Assembly: GCF_000764305.2 (NCBI RefSeq)
Contig: NW_025939527.1
Span: forward strand, 1,583-65,582
Direction of reading: 5' to 3'
Origin: Hyalella azteca
Taxonomy: Eukaryota > Arthropoda > Malacostraca > Amphipoda > Hyalellidae
DNA: 64,000 bases
In this document: in pieces, positions 1 through 10,585 of the stretch
Layout of the letters: the number at the start of each line of letters is the position of its first letter
Position numbering within the stretch: position 1 is the stretch's first letter
Notes under the pieces: generated by a model
Databases searched by the model: none
The model's input: only the letters and a program-made list of their open reading frames with translations
What the model was told of the DNA's origin: nothing
Program-made: the position numbers and the translations under genes

Positions 1-15
1 AGATGTGTATAAGAG
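1..15. other. Probable residual Tn5/Nextera adapter at contig edge
   Basis: The first 15 bases (AGATGTGTATAAGAG) equal the first 15 bases of the Tn5 mosaic-end sequence used in Nextera libraries (AGATGTGTATAAGAGACAG). The LINE copy that follows aligns with the second LINE copy near 10,600-10,625 only from about base 16 (cctggtgttgg against cctggtattgg). Before that the two copies share nothing. The simplest reading is untrimmed adapter at an assembly end rather than genomic sequence. Confidence 0.75.
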
Positions 16-1300
16 CCTGGTGTTGGATCTGTTTCAAATTCTAGTAATCCTTCTGGGACCTTGTATAAACCGTGGGTATACTTGTATACTTCAATGAGGT
101 CAACACGCAGACGTCAATAACAGAGGCTTGGAAGCTTTATAATATTTAACCTTTCTTCATAAGGCTTGCCTTTTAATGCCGGAATTATCCTTGTTGCACG
201 TCTTTGAACACTATCGACTAAATTTTTGTCCTTTCCTGGTTTTGGTGACCACAAGGTGTTTCCCAACTCTAGGTTCGGACGCACGACTGCGACTAACAAC
301 AGTTTCATCGCCTCAGCATCTATGTACTCGTATATAAGAGCGTCTGATCAGTCCAAGTTGTTTACTGGCGTTATTAAATTGAGCTTTAACATGCTTAGAA
401 AATTTCAAATCATTGTTGACATTAACTCCAAAATTTTTTTCGATTGTCGACTTCGACATCATCACTCTGTCGTTGAAAGCATGTCTTCTCATACTGTAAT
501 CTTGCTGTTCATTATTCTTGCCAATGTAAATTACTTTTCATTTGTCAACGTTAAAACGCAGCTGCCGCTTATCAGCCCAGTCAACCAATCTGTCAAGATC
601 ACCTTGCATCTGTACTTTTTGCAACGTATTCTTCACTGTATTATAAACTTTTGTGTCGTGAGCATACATCGAACACAAGCGAGACACCGCTTCAATTTAC
701 GCTAAGACTTCAAGTTACGCAACAGCCGCTCATGTGAGACACTGTCAAATGCCTTGGCAAAATCGAGGTACACTGCATATCTACTGGCTCCCTTACTTCC
801 AGGAGGCCTGTCCATTCATTCAGAGTAGGCAAGAGGTAATATTACTTTAATAATGTAGACTAATATTTTGATCAGAATTTGGCATCATGATATATGATTT
901 GTTCAGCAAATTGATTTAGACTAGGAAGGCATTCAATTACTTTGGTTCGATTTCTATATCAAGTACTCAGCTGTTTGTAGTGTTATGCAATATATAATTT
1001 TCTGGGCATTTGACTCACAGAGATCTGGTTTTTGACCGTGCTAACCGCGAGTGACTTCGCAGGTTACGTTTGAGCAAGGTCAGGTTCCTGTATATAGGCA
1101 GTCATGTTCCTGTACAAGCTTGACAGAAATGTCTTGCGCTGTCTGAGACAGGATCTACCGGCAATAAAACCATGTTGATAATCTGATAGGAGATGGTGAA
1201 CAGTCAAGTGATCGATAATCTTATCCCTCATAACAGGTTCCATTACCTTACAAACAACATTTGTTAGACATGTTGATGCTAATCGTTTTACGAAGTCCAA
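16..1300 (-). mobile_element. Decayed CR1-like non-LTR retrotransposon, copy A (RT fragments)
   Basis: Minus-strand translation gives scattered pieces of a CR1/Jockey-superfamily reverse transcriptase. 1300-1064 holds the upstream RT part, with the motif SDYQHGFIAGRSC. Around 770-720, after a frameshift, lies VYLDFAKAFDSVSHERL, the segment with the first catalytic Asp. 308-114 holds the post-RT segment with VVRPNLE and VQRRATRIIP. Several frameshifts and stops make it a pseudogene. About 836-1020 is an insertion with no RT similarity that is also present in copy B. The left end is cut by the window edge. Confidence 0.85.
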
Positions 1301-1687
1301 ATTAAACTGTGCAGGTGCTGAATTGTTTTTTACTGTAATAACATTTAATTTTCATAGCTGATGTTTTCACTCCTGTTGCTGCTACGCATTCTTATGTTTC
1401 ATTTAAGGTTGTTATTATTCCTAGCCTATGAATATAAATTGTTCGAAATTGACTTTGTTTTCGCTGTCTGATGTAAAGTTGCCATCTGTGAGAATTTGTA
1501 GTGTTATCCGTGTTGCTGAAGCTGTGCAGGGTATCTGCACTGTGTTCATAGATATGATACTAGAGTCCTCATCATCTGTTGGGGCGTTGTTATTTTTTGT
1601 GTTCAGTTCGTGATGATCTGATGTTAATTTTTCTTCCAGTTGTGCGCTGTGATATGTTACTTGAGTCCTCCATTGTTTGTTCTTCTA

Positions 1688-2608
1688 CAGGGTCATCAAT
1701 ATTTAGCGTTACATTTTTTCAAAATCAATTGTTGATAATTGTCCTCGATATTTGTCATTTGTTTACACCTTCTCATAAATCTTTATCATTCTTTATCATT
1801 TATCATCTTTGTGGTGTCAAAAAATACCAACTGTCTGCTCATGTTGTTGACAAACGCCTCCATTGATCCAAGATTCTTCTTTCCCGCATTCATGATGACA
1901 CGCTGCCAAACCTCGTTTTCAGTGATGAGAAGATATTCAATGTTGAACGCCACTTCAACTCCCAAAATGATCGATTTTGGTCGAAGAATGGGGACGAAGG
2001 ATCCCGTGAGGTGACTAGGAAGCAATGCCCGACCTCACTGATGGTCTGGGCAGCCGTAACAGAGCCCTCAAGGAGTCCCCTCTTTTTTGTTGACAAAGGG
2101 GTAAAATTGAATCAGAAGAACTATCGAGATGCCATCCTTGTTGGTGCATTGTTGCCCTGGGCACGAAAGCACTTCAAAAAAACGTCCCTTGTCGTTCCAG
2201 CAGGACTCTGCACCATCCCATGGGGCCAAATCGATTCAGGAGCAGCTGTCCGAGAATGTTCCCCACTTCATTACCAAAGATAAATGGCCCCCATCGTCAC
2301 CCGATCTGAATCCTCTGGATTTTGGGATCTGGTCATACCTTGAGAGCAAGGTCTCGACTGTTCCCCATAGCAGTTTGGACGCCCTAAAGGACAAACTGCT
2401 GAAGGAGTGGGCCTAAATCCCGCAGAGTGTCATTCGTGACTCGTGGATAAGGCTTTCTCTAAGCGTCTAGAATTCGTTATTGATGCAGATGGTGGACAAA
2501 TTGAATGAAATTGTGGGAATTGTATCTCTGAACCTCTGCCTACATAAATACATTTTCAAACATACACAATTGTGTTTCATTTCATAGTTCTAACCACTCA
2601 ATACCCTG
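1688..2608 (+). mobile_element. maT-like (DD37D) Tc1/mariner element, defective
   Basis: From about 1846 to 2508 the plus strand reads as a mariner-type transposase C-terminal half. It includes FSDEKIF (first Asp), SLMVWAAVT, FQQDSAPSH (second Asp), SPDLNPLDF (third Asp) and a final GGQIE stop at 2506-2508. Counting between the second and third Asp gives 37 residues, the spacing of the maT group. There is a stop near 1864, a frameshift near 2190-2200 and another break after residue EWA (2413). The N-terminal DNA-binding half is missing. TACAGGGT at 1686-1693 and ACCCTGTA at 2603-2610 could be the ends with TA target duplications. The ends are less certain than the transposase identity. Confidence 0.7.
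1846..2508 (+). pseudogene. DD37D transposase pseudogene
   Basis: Catalytic-domain remnant of a Tc1/mariner (IS630 superfamily) transposase, a nuclear enzyme that cuts and pastes DNA at TA sites. All three catalytic Asp residues can be read: DEK near 1918, QQD near 2203, PLD near 2318. At least one frameshift near 2195 and in-frame stops separate the pieces, so no functional protein can be made. It is truncated at the N-terminus relative to the roughly 340 residues usual for the family. Confidence 0.75.
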
Positions 2609-3708
2609 TATACAGACATAGACATAGCCAGTGCTCGTGTTCAGTTGGTCACGATATTTTGTTCAATTGTTATTTCTTGGGTAAATGATATGATTATTAC
2701 TTGATTCTCTCATCCCTTTTCAGCTTCATGCGTAGCCATCGCTTGTGCTCAGAATGTGACGTTGGGATGTTCAATAATTTTTTTCATTGTATATGGTGTG
2801 TAGCTTAAATCGCCGATCGTTAGTTCGTCTTCAGACGTAGACATAATTTGTGTTCTGTGTGTGGTAGTAATATCAGTATTATCTTTCTTTTTTATATGGT
2901 GTAATATAATGTTGAAGTCCTGATCGTTCGGTCGTCTACAGACGTAATTTTTAAATTCGGCCATTTTTTTACATTTCAAAAGATATGATATATTATTAGG
3001 GTCCCACATCGTTAGATCGTCATAAAACACAGACGTCGCTTGTATTGAGTTTGTATCTATATTAGTATGCTCGACTAATTACAGTAGCATTTAAGCTGTT
3101 ATATTATTATACTTATATAATAATACTTATACTTATATTATTATTACTTGTTCGTACTTTTAAAGAGAAAACGCCTTGTCTGGAATTTGACTTGGTTTGT
3201 ATCACACATGATTTAGGGAGTGCTGTAGGCACGTAGCCCGATTACCACGGCTGTAATAGTGAAAATTATGTTCATTTCATATTTGTTTTATATTTATCTG
3301 AATATTATTTATTTTGTTTATATCATTTTAACTTGCGGGTTGTCCGTCATCATTTGATCGCCTGCTGACGTAAATATCGCTTGTGTTCTGTTCGCTTCTG
3401 TAGATATCGCCAAAAGAAATGAGGATGCTTTAATATTCTAAGATATAATATATTCAAGTCTCCTATTGATTGATCGTGTTCACAAGCAGATATCGTTTGT
3501 GTTCAGTTCAAGATTATAGTAATATGCTCAGTGACTTCTCGTATATTCTAAGATATAATATAACTAAGTCTAGTTTAATATAAAAAAATCTGGAAGTAGT
3601 ATATTCAGTAAATTTTTGTATACTCTTCTGTAATATATATTTTAATTTCTTGTCGTCTGATTGCGTTCACAAGCAGATATCGCTCGTGTTCAGTCTAAGA
3701 TCTTAGTA

Positions 3709-4651
3709 CAGGGTGCGCCAGAGAAACTTACTTATTTGAAAAAATTCCTGCGCGGCGAGTTTTGCAGGTAGAGAGGCGAGAGGGGGCGCATATGAAGGGA
3801 AAAGTTCCCAAGTTTGTTTCTTAAGTAAATTTGCTGTTGTGCAAGAATTAACTGAACGCGATTTTGTTGCTCGTCAATATGCATGTGAAATGCTCGTTGA
3901 CAACCTGCCTGGAGACGCGGTCATTTTTTTCTGTGACGAGGCTCACTTCCACATTTCCGGCTGCGTCAACAGGCAAAACATGTGTTACTGGTGTGGTGTA
4001 AATCCATGTGAGTTTCACCAGAAGCCACTTAACTGTGAGCGAGTTACTGTCTGGTGTGCGATGTCGGTAATGGGAATAATTGGTCCTTATTTTTTTTTTA
4101 GAAAACGAACGCGCAGTTGCCGTTAATGGAGCTCGTTACAGCAACATGATCGAGGAATTTATTTTCAAGTCGAAGAAATGAACGTTAGAAACATGTGGTT
4201 TCAGCAAGATGAAGCCACAGCACACACAGCACGAGACTCAATGAATTTGTTGCAACAACATTCCCCCGACCGCCTCATCTCTCTCAGAGGCGATCTCCAA
4301 AGGCCGCCACGCTCTCCAGATTTGACTCCTTGCGATTTTTTATGGGTTATTTGAAATCTCTGGTTTATGTCGATCGACCACGGACCATAGCACACCTCAA
4401 GAACAACATTCGCGACGCCATTGCCAACATACCGATTGATATGCTGCAACGAGTGGATACGAATATAAAAAAAATCGACTTCATCGGTGTATGCGCAATG
4501 GGGGTTGCCATTTATCCGATGTAATTATCAAGTCTGTATGAAAAAAAATGGGAAGTTGTATTCTCAAATAAAAGAAAATTTAAAACAATCTTCGAAGTAC
4601 TTTTATTTTTATTGACTTTTCAAATAAGTAACTTTCTCTGGCGCACCCATG
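3709..4651 (+). mobile_element. DD41D Tc1/mariner element with TIRs and TA duplication
   Basis: The ends match as inverted repeats of about 32 bp: GGGTGCGCCAGAGAAA on the left from about 3711 and its complement ending at about 4649. The element is flanked by TA (3707-3708 and 4652-4653). Removing it restores a normal 110-bp satellite unit (cttagtaatatgctcag), so both borders are exact. At 943 bp it is shorter than a full element, because the transposase N-terminal half is absent. Confidence 0.9.
3839..4525 (+). pseudogene. DD41D transposase remnant
   Basis: Plus-strand pieces read as the catalytic domain of a Tc1/mariner transposase: FFCDEAHFH (first Asp), VTVWCAMSV, GIIGPYFF, WFQQDEATAH (second Asp), SPDLTPCDF (third Asp) and, after a one-base deletion near 4345, YLKSLVYV and the C-terminal NGGCHL region. 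There are 41 residues between the second and third Asp. Additional frameshifts lie near 4100-4130, near 4170-4180 and near 4470. The N-terminal helix-turn-helix part is not present. It is inactive by itself. Confidence 0.85.
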
Positions 4652-5751
4652 TAATATGCTCAGTAACTTTTTGTATATCCTGAGGTATAATAAATAGAAG
4701 TCTGCAATCATTTGATCGTGTTCACAAGCAAATATCGCTTGTGTTCAGTTCAAGATTATAGTAATATGATCAGTCACTTTTCGTAAATTCTTAGGTATAA
4801 TATGTTTAAGTCTCCTATTGTTTGATCGTGTTCGCAGGCAGATTTCGCTTGTGTTCAGTTCATTATTATAGTAATATGCTCAGTAACTTTTGGTAAATTC
4901 TTAGGAGTAATATATTTAAGTCTCCTATCGTTTGATCGTGTTCGCAGGCAGATATCGCTTGTGTTCAGTTCATGATTATAGTAATATGCTCAGTAATATT
5001 CCGTAAATTCTTAGGTGTAATATATTTAAGTCTCCTATCGTTTGATCGTGTTCGCAGGCACATATCGCTTGTGTTCAGTTCAAGATTATAGTAATATGCT
5101 CAGTAACTTTATGCGAATTCTTAGGTGTAATATATTTAAGTCTCCTATCGTTTGATCGTGTTCGCAGGCAGATATCGCTTGTGTTCAGTTCACGATTATT
5201 GTAATATGCTCAGTAACTTTACGTAAATTCTCAGGTCTAGTTTATTTTAGTCTCCTATTCTTTGATCGTGTTCACAGGCAGATACCGTTTGTGTTCAGTT
5301 TAAGATTATTATAATATGCTAAGGTAATATTTGAAATTCTATGGTATAATATAATTAAGTGGCCTTTCGTTTGATCGTGATCAGAAGCAGATATCGCTTG
5401 TGTTCAGTTTAAGCTTATGTATACTCTAACGTATAAAATATATAATCCATTCGTTTGCTCGTCATAAGGATAAGATTTCCTTTGTGTTCAGTTTCTGCTT
5501 ATAGTAAAATGCTCGGTAAATTTTCATATATTATATTGTATAATATATCAAAGATTCCTGTCGTTTGATCGCGTTCACAAGCGAATATCGCTTGTGTTCA
5601 GTTTAAGATCTTACTAATATGCTCAGTAACTTTTTGTACATTTTGAGGTATAATATATATGTCTCCTATCATTTGATCGTGTTCACAAGCAGATATCGCT
5701 TGTGTTCAGTTTAAGATTATAGTATCATGCTCAGGAACTTTCTCTTAATTA

Positions 5752-6093
5752 TTGAAAAAGAATCGAGGGTTGATTCCTTAGCATCGAGGTTGGCGGGGTA
5801 TAGTAGTGAAAACACGTTTTCGAGGTTTAGTACCTATTTACCGGTTTCCGAAACAATTAAAAAAATCCGATAACGAACATATTCACATAACGACTTAATT
5901 CATATTCCAACTACAAGTAAATGATGAATCATATATAAACAAATTACTAATGAGCTCCCACCAAATAAATGGAGCTATGGCATAAAAATTCTCAGCTGAC
6001 AGACGACTCGTAAATGATTTGGCGAATACAAGAAAGCTTCTACTCTAGAGTGGTCTGCCTAAAGAAAGGAGGATGTTGTAACATTCTAAGATA
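5752..6093. repeat. ~340-bp block, copy 1, inside the 110-bp array
   Basis: This stretch interrupts the 110-bp units and recurs at about 6566-7020 and 7325-7668. Shared landmarks in order are a run like gaaaaagaatcg, ttcgaggtttagta, ttaccggttt, gaacatattcacataacgac, gagctatggcat and agaaagcttctact. Each copy is followed by further 110-bp units, so the array has a higher-order structure. Confidence 0.85.
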
Positions 6094-6565
6094 TAATATA
6101 TTCAAGTCTCCTAATGATTGATCGTGTTCACAAGCCGATATCGCTTGTGTTCAGTTTAAGTTTATGTATACTGTAACATATAAAACATACAATCCCATCG
6201 GTTGCTCGTGTTAAGAATATAAGATTCCCCTTTTGTTCAGTTTCTGCTTATAGTAAAACGCTCAGTAAATTTTCATATATTCTATTCTATAATATATTCA
6301 AGATTCCTGTCGTTTGATCGCGTTCACAAGCCAATATCGCTTGTGTTTAGTTCAAAATCTTACTAATATGCTCAGTATCATTTCATCATGTTCACAAGCA
6401 GATATCACTTGTGTTCAGTTTAATATCATAGTAATATGCTCAGTAACTTTTCGTAAATTCTTAGGTATGATATATTTAAGCATCATATCGTTTGATCGCG
6501 TTCACAAGCAGATATCGCTTGTGTTCAGTTCAAGATTATAATATCATGCTCAGTAACGTTTCCAT

Positions 6566-7020
6566 TATATGAAAAAGAATCGGAAGATGATTCCTTAGCT
6601 TCGAGGTTGGCGGCGTACAGTAGTGAAAAACGTTTTCGATGTTTAGTACTTATTTACCGGTTGCCGAAACAATTAAAAAAAACCCTATAACGAACATATT
6701 CACATAACGACTTAATTCATATTACAACTACAAGTAAATCATGAAGCATATATAAACAAATTACTAATGAGCTCTCACCAAATTAATGGAGCTATAGGTG
6801 CTTGTACACGGGGACAGTACTGGCGGCAAGTAGATCAGAAAAATGCCAAATGTCGGCCGCTTGGTGTCTATCCCGCAAGTAAGCTTAGGCACGAGACAAG
6901 CTTACTTGCACGATAGACACCATTAAGCGGCAGACATTTGGCATTTTTCAGATCTACTGGCCGCCAGTATATACTGTCCCCGTGTACAAGCACCTTATGG
7001 CATAAAAAATCTCAGCTGAC
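6566..7020. repeat. ~340-bp block, copy 2 (carries a foldback insertion)
   Basis: Second copy of the block that begins near 5752. It is interrupted by the 200-bp palindromic element at 6796-6995 and its right part is shorter: the landmark agaaagcttctact seen in copies 1 and 3 is missing. Confidence 0.85.
6796..6995. mobile_element. Palindromic foldback/MITE-like element with TAT duplication
   Basis: A 200-bp near-perfect palindrome. The left end is AGGTGCTTGTACACGGGG and the right end is its complement CCCCGTGTACAAGCACCT. The arms are about 95 bp with a ~10-bp centre near AAGCTTaggcacgagacAAGCTT. It is flanked by TAT at 6793-6795 and 6996-6998, and the other two block copies have the uninterrupted site gagcTATggcat. 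No protein is encoded, so any mobility would need a transposase in trans. A three-base duplication hints at PIF/Harbinger-type ends, but this is inference. Confidence 0.85.
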
Positions 7021-7324
7021 GGATCGTTTGGTCGTGTTCTCAAGCAGGTATCGCTTGTGTTCAGTGAAAGATCTTAGTAATATGCTAGGTGACTTTTTGA
7101 AAATTCCGCGGTGTAAGGTATTTAACTTTCCTATGTTTTGGTCGTGTTGAAAGCAGATATCGCTTGCGTTCAGTGTAAGATTAAAGTAATATGCTTAGTC
7201 AATATTTTTACATTCTAAAGTGTAATATACATAAAAGTCTCCTATCGTTCGATCGTGTTCAGAAGCAGGTTTCGCTTGTGTGCAGTTTAAGATTATAGTA
7301 TTTTGATCAGTATTTTTTTCTCTA

Positions 7325-7668
7325 TACTATGTAAAAAATCGTGAGTTGATTCTTTAGGTTTGAAGTTCGCGGGGGACATAAATGAAAACACGGTTTCGAG
7401 GTTTAGTACTTATTTACCGGTTTCTGAAACAATTCAAAAAATCCTATAATGAACACATTTACATAAGGACTTAATTCACATTCCAAATACAAGTAAATCA
7501 TGAATCATACATAAACAAATTACTAATGAGTTCTCACCAAATTACTGGAGCTATGGCATAAAGATATCTCAGCTGACAGACGACTCGAAAATGAGTTGGC
7601 GAATACAAGAAAGCTTCTACTCCAGAGTAGTCGGCCTAAAGAAATGAGGATGCTGTAAAATTCTAAGA
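7325..7668. repeat. ~340-bp block, copy 3
   Basis: Third copy of the block starting near 5752, with the empty site (gagctatggcat) for the foldback element at about 7550 and an intact right part including agaaagcttctact. It is followed by 110-bp units up to about 8440. Confidence 0.85.
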
Positions 7669-8429
7669 TATAATATATTCAAGTATCCTATTGTTTGATC
7701 GCGTTCACAAGCAGATATCGGTTGTGTTCAGATTAGGATTATTGTAATATGCTCAGTTATTATTTGTATATTCTCAGGTATAATATATTAAAGTCTCATA
7801 TCTTTTGATCGTGTTCACAAGCAGATATCGCTTGTGTTATGCTTAAAATTATAGTAATATGCTCAGTAACTTTTTATATATTCCAGGGTATAATATAAAT
7901 CTAACTCCACTTTCTTTTGATCGTGTTCACAAGCAGATATCGCTTGTGTTCAGTTTAAGATATTAGTAATATGCTCACTAACTTTTTGTATATGGTGGGC
8001 TGTAATATATTAAAGTCTCCTGTTTCTTGTTCCTATTCACAAGCAGATGTCACATGTATTCAGTTTAAGATTATAGTAATATTCTCAGTAATTTTTTGTA
8101 TGTTCTAAGGTATAATATATTTAAGTCTCCAGTCGTTTGATCGTGTTTACAAGCAGATATCGCTTGTGTTCAGTTTAAGCTTATGTATACTCTATTGTAT
8201 AACATATCTGAGTTTCCTATTGTTTGCTCGCGTTCAGGAGCAGAAATCCCTTGGGTTCAGTTTATGCCTGTAGTAATACGCTCAGTAAATTTTGTATATT
8301 CTATGGTATAACATATATAATGTTTACTATCGTTTGATCGCGTTCACAAGCAGATATCGCTTGTGTTCAGTTTAAGATGATAGTAATATGCTCAGTAAAT
8401 TTTGGTATATATTAAGGTATAATATAGTA

Positions 8430-9000
8430 ATTTTTTGCAACCTTTTCACGATTTATATCCTCAAATATTAACCGAATATGTTATAATTAAAAACATTGCT
8501 TATATTAACAATACGCTCATGCAGGTGTCGTCATGATTTTTTTCTTATATTCAATTTTCTAAAATGGCTCGCTTTAACCTTTTACGCGCAAAAAATCCGT
8601 AAATTTCCACCGATTAGGTTCTAATTAAAAACATAGCTTTCAATAAAAGTACGCTGGCGCGAGCGTCGTCAAAATTTCATTATATTCACTTTTCAAAATT
8701 AGCACGCTACATGCTAGTTTTTGTATACACTTTTAAGCTTAAAACCCTCAAATCTTAAACGATTAGGTTCTAATTGAGAACATCGCTTTTTATTAACAAT
8801 ACGCTCACGCAAGCGTCGCCAGATTTTTTTCCCGATATTCTTTTTTTTCAAAATTAGCTCGCTAAATGCTAACTTTCAACAACCTTTTCGCTCTTAAAAT
8901 CCTTAATTCTTTACTGTTTAGGTTCCACACTTATAAACTTGGCTTTTACTAGTAATATGCTCACGCGAGCGTCGTCAGAGCTTATTTTTCGGCTTTATTT
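8430..9000. repeat. Second tandem array, about four diverged ~150-bp units with their own dyad
   Basis: Four units recognised by the segment gattaggttctaatt (or variants) followed by a GC-richer palindromic core at about 8513, 8651, 8801 and 8957, spacing 138, 150 and 156. The best core is of the form ACGCTC-acgc-GAGCGT. The units are otherwise AT-rich with T-runs. No coding signal. The array abuts the 110-bp array on the left. Confidence 0.75.
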
Positions 9001-9117
9001 TTTTTAGCACGGTGCGCTCAAAAATTGAAAGCCAATTTCAAGACCAAAATTGTCCGAGCGGTGGTTTGGACTGCGTGACCCATCGAGTTTCCCGCGCTTT
9101 TTCGGATCAACGCCGGT

Positions 9118-10085
9118 GATGATGGAAGCAAATGACATGGTAATGGTATGGTGATGATGGAAGCAAATGGCATGGTAATGGTATGGTGATGATGGAAGCA
9201 AATGACATGGTAATGGTATGGTGATGATGGAAGCAAATGGCATGGTAATGGTATGGTGATGATGGAAGCAAATGACATGGTAATGGTATGGTGATGATGG
9301 AAGCAAATGACATGGTAATGGTATGGTGATGATGGAAGCAAATGGCATGGTAATGGTATGGTGATGATGGAAGCAAATGACATGGTAATGGTATGGTGAT
9401 GATGGAAGCAAATGGCATGGTAATGGTATGGTGATGATGGAAGCAAATGACATGGTAATGGTATGGTGATGATGGAAGCAAATGGCATGGTAATGGTATG
9501 GTGATGATGGAAGCAAATGACATGGTAATGGTATGGTGATGATGGAAGCAAATGGCATGGTAATGGTATGGTGATGATGGAAGCAAATGACATGGTAATG
9601 GTATGGTGATGATGGAAGCAAATGGCATGGTAATGGTATGGTGATGATGGAAGCAAATGACATGGTAATGGTATGGTGATGATGGAAGCAAATGGCATGG
9701 TAATGGTATGGTGATGATGGAAGCAGGTGACATGGTAATGGTATGGTGATGATGGAAGCAAATGACATGGTATGGTGATGATGAAAGCAAGTGACATGGT
9801 AATGGTATGGTGATGATGGAAGCAAGTGACATGATATGGTGATGATGGAAGCAAATGACATGGTATGGTGATAATGGAAGCAAGTGACATGATATGGTGA
9901 TGATGGAAGCAAATGACATGGTATGGTGATGATGGAAACAAGTGTAATGGTATGGTGATGATGGAAGCAAGTGACATGGTATGGTGATGATGGAAGCAAG
10001 TGACATGGTATGGTGATGATGGAAGCAAGTGACATGGTATGGTAATGACGGAAGCAAGTGACATGGTATGGTGATAACGGAAGTA
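9118..10085. repeat. 35-bp minisatellite with 70-bp dimer pattern, then 29-bp units
   Basis: Units begin gatgatggaagcaaatg and repeat every 35 bp from 9118 to about 9760. A single A/G difference (aatgAcatgg or aatgGcatgg) alternates unit by unit, with one break near 9293, making a 70-bp higher-order repeat. From about 9750 the units lose six bases (29 bp) and vary more. Because no unit frame contains a stop on the minus strand, all three minus frames stay open for over 300 codons. These are not genes. Confidence 0.95.
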
Positions 10086-10585
10086 AGAGTCAGGGTATAT
10101 CACTATCGTTATGTACTACGCGGAACACTGATGTAAGCTTTTACAATACATGCCTTCGTGATTCTGCAAGCTTTTTACACATCCTGAGGCACCACAAAAA
10201 TTTGCTTTGAATTTGTTTAATCTTTCCTACGCTCCTTAAAATTTGCTTAATAAAATGGGATAGAAGTGTCGGCACTGAAGAAATAGGCCCATGGCCTGTT
10301 GCCGCTTCTTGTACTTTTTGTGACTTGAATCCGCAAGGGATCAGGCATTTTGAACCCGATCTTTCCATACCTGGCGATTGATTGAGATAGCTGCTGGACT
10401 CATTGCAAGGCCCGTAAGGTGCTAGGCATTTCATGACTGAACATATGTTTCTGCATAGCCTTGTCTAGTCTGTTCTTGAAGGCGTTCTTCATACTCGGAG
10501 CGTCAACGATGCTATCCAGGGAGGCTGTTCCACATGTCGGTGACTCGACGCGAGAAGAAATGTTGTCGCATGGATGTGTTTCAAC

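Larger units (their letters stand above)
2640..8440. repeat. 110-bp satellite array with one dyad per unit
   Basis: A tandem array of a ~110-bp unit. The anchor tttgatcgtg recurs at 4711, 4821, 4931, 5041, 5151, 5261 and 5370. Units resume after interruptions to about 8440. Left of about 3340 the units are strongly diverged. Each unit carries the arms CACAAGC and GCTTGTG seven bases apart (spacer agatatc), flanked by GTT and TTC. In the 4821-5260 units the left arm has drifted to CGCAGGC. Interruptions are the mariner element at 3709-4651, three copies of a ~340-bp block, and a foldback element. No coding potential is evident. Short open frames inside are repeat products. Confidence 0.9.

Noticed and set aside
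2749..3030. 93-codon minus-strand frame
   Set aside because: Lies in diverged 110-bp satellite units and has no domain signal.
3340..8440. CRISPR-like appearance of regularly spaced dyads
   Set aside because: The sequence between dyads is itself repeated, so there are no unique spacers, and the DNA is eukaryotic. It is a satellite.
9004..10103. Three overlapping minus-strand open frames of 316-361 codons rich in His, Pro and Ser
   Set aside because: They are products of a 35-bp tandem unit without stops in any minus frame; the peptide repeats every 35 residues and there is no gene context.
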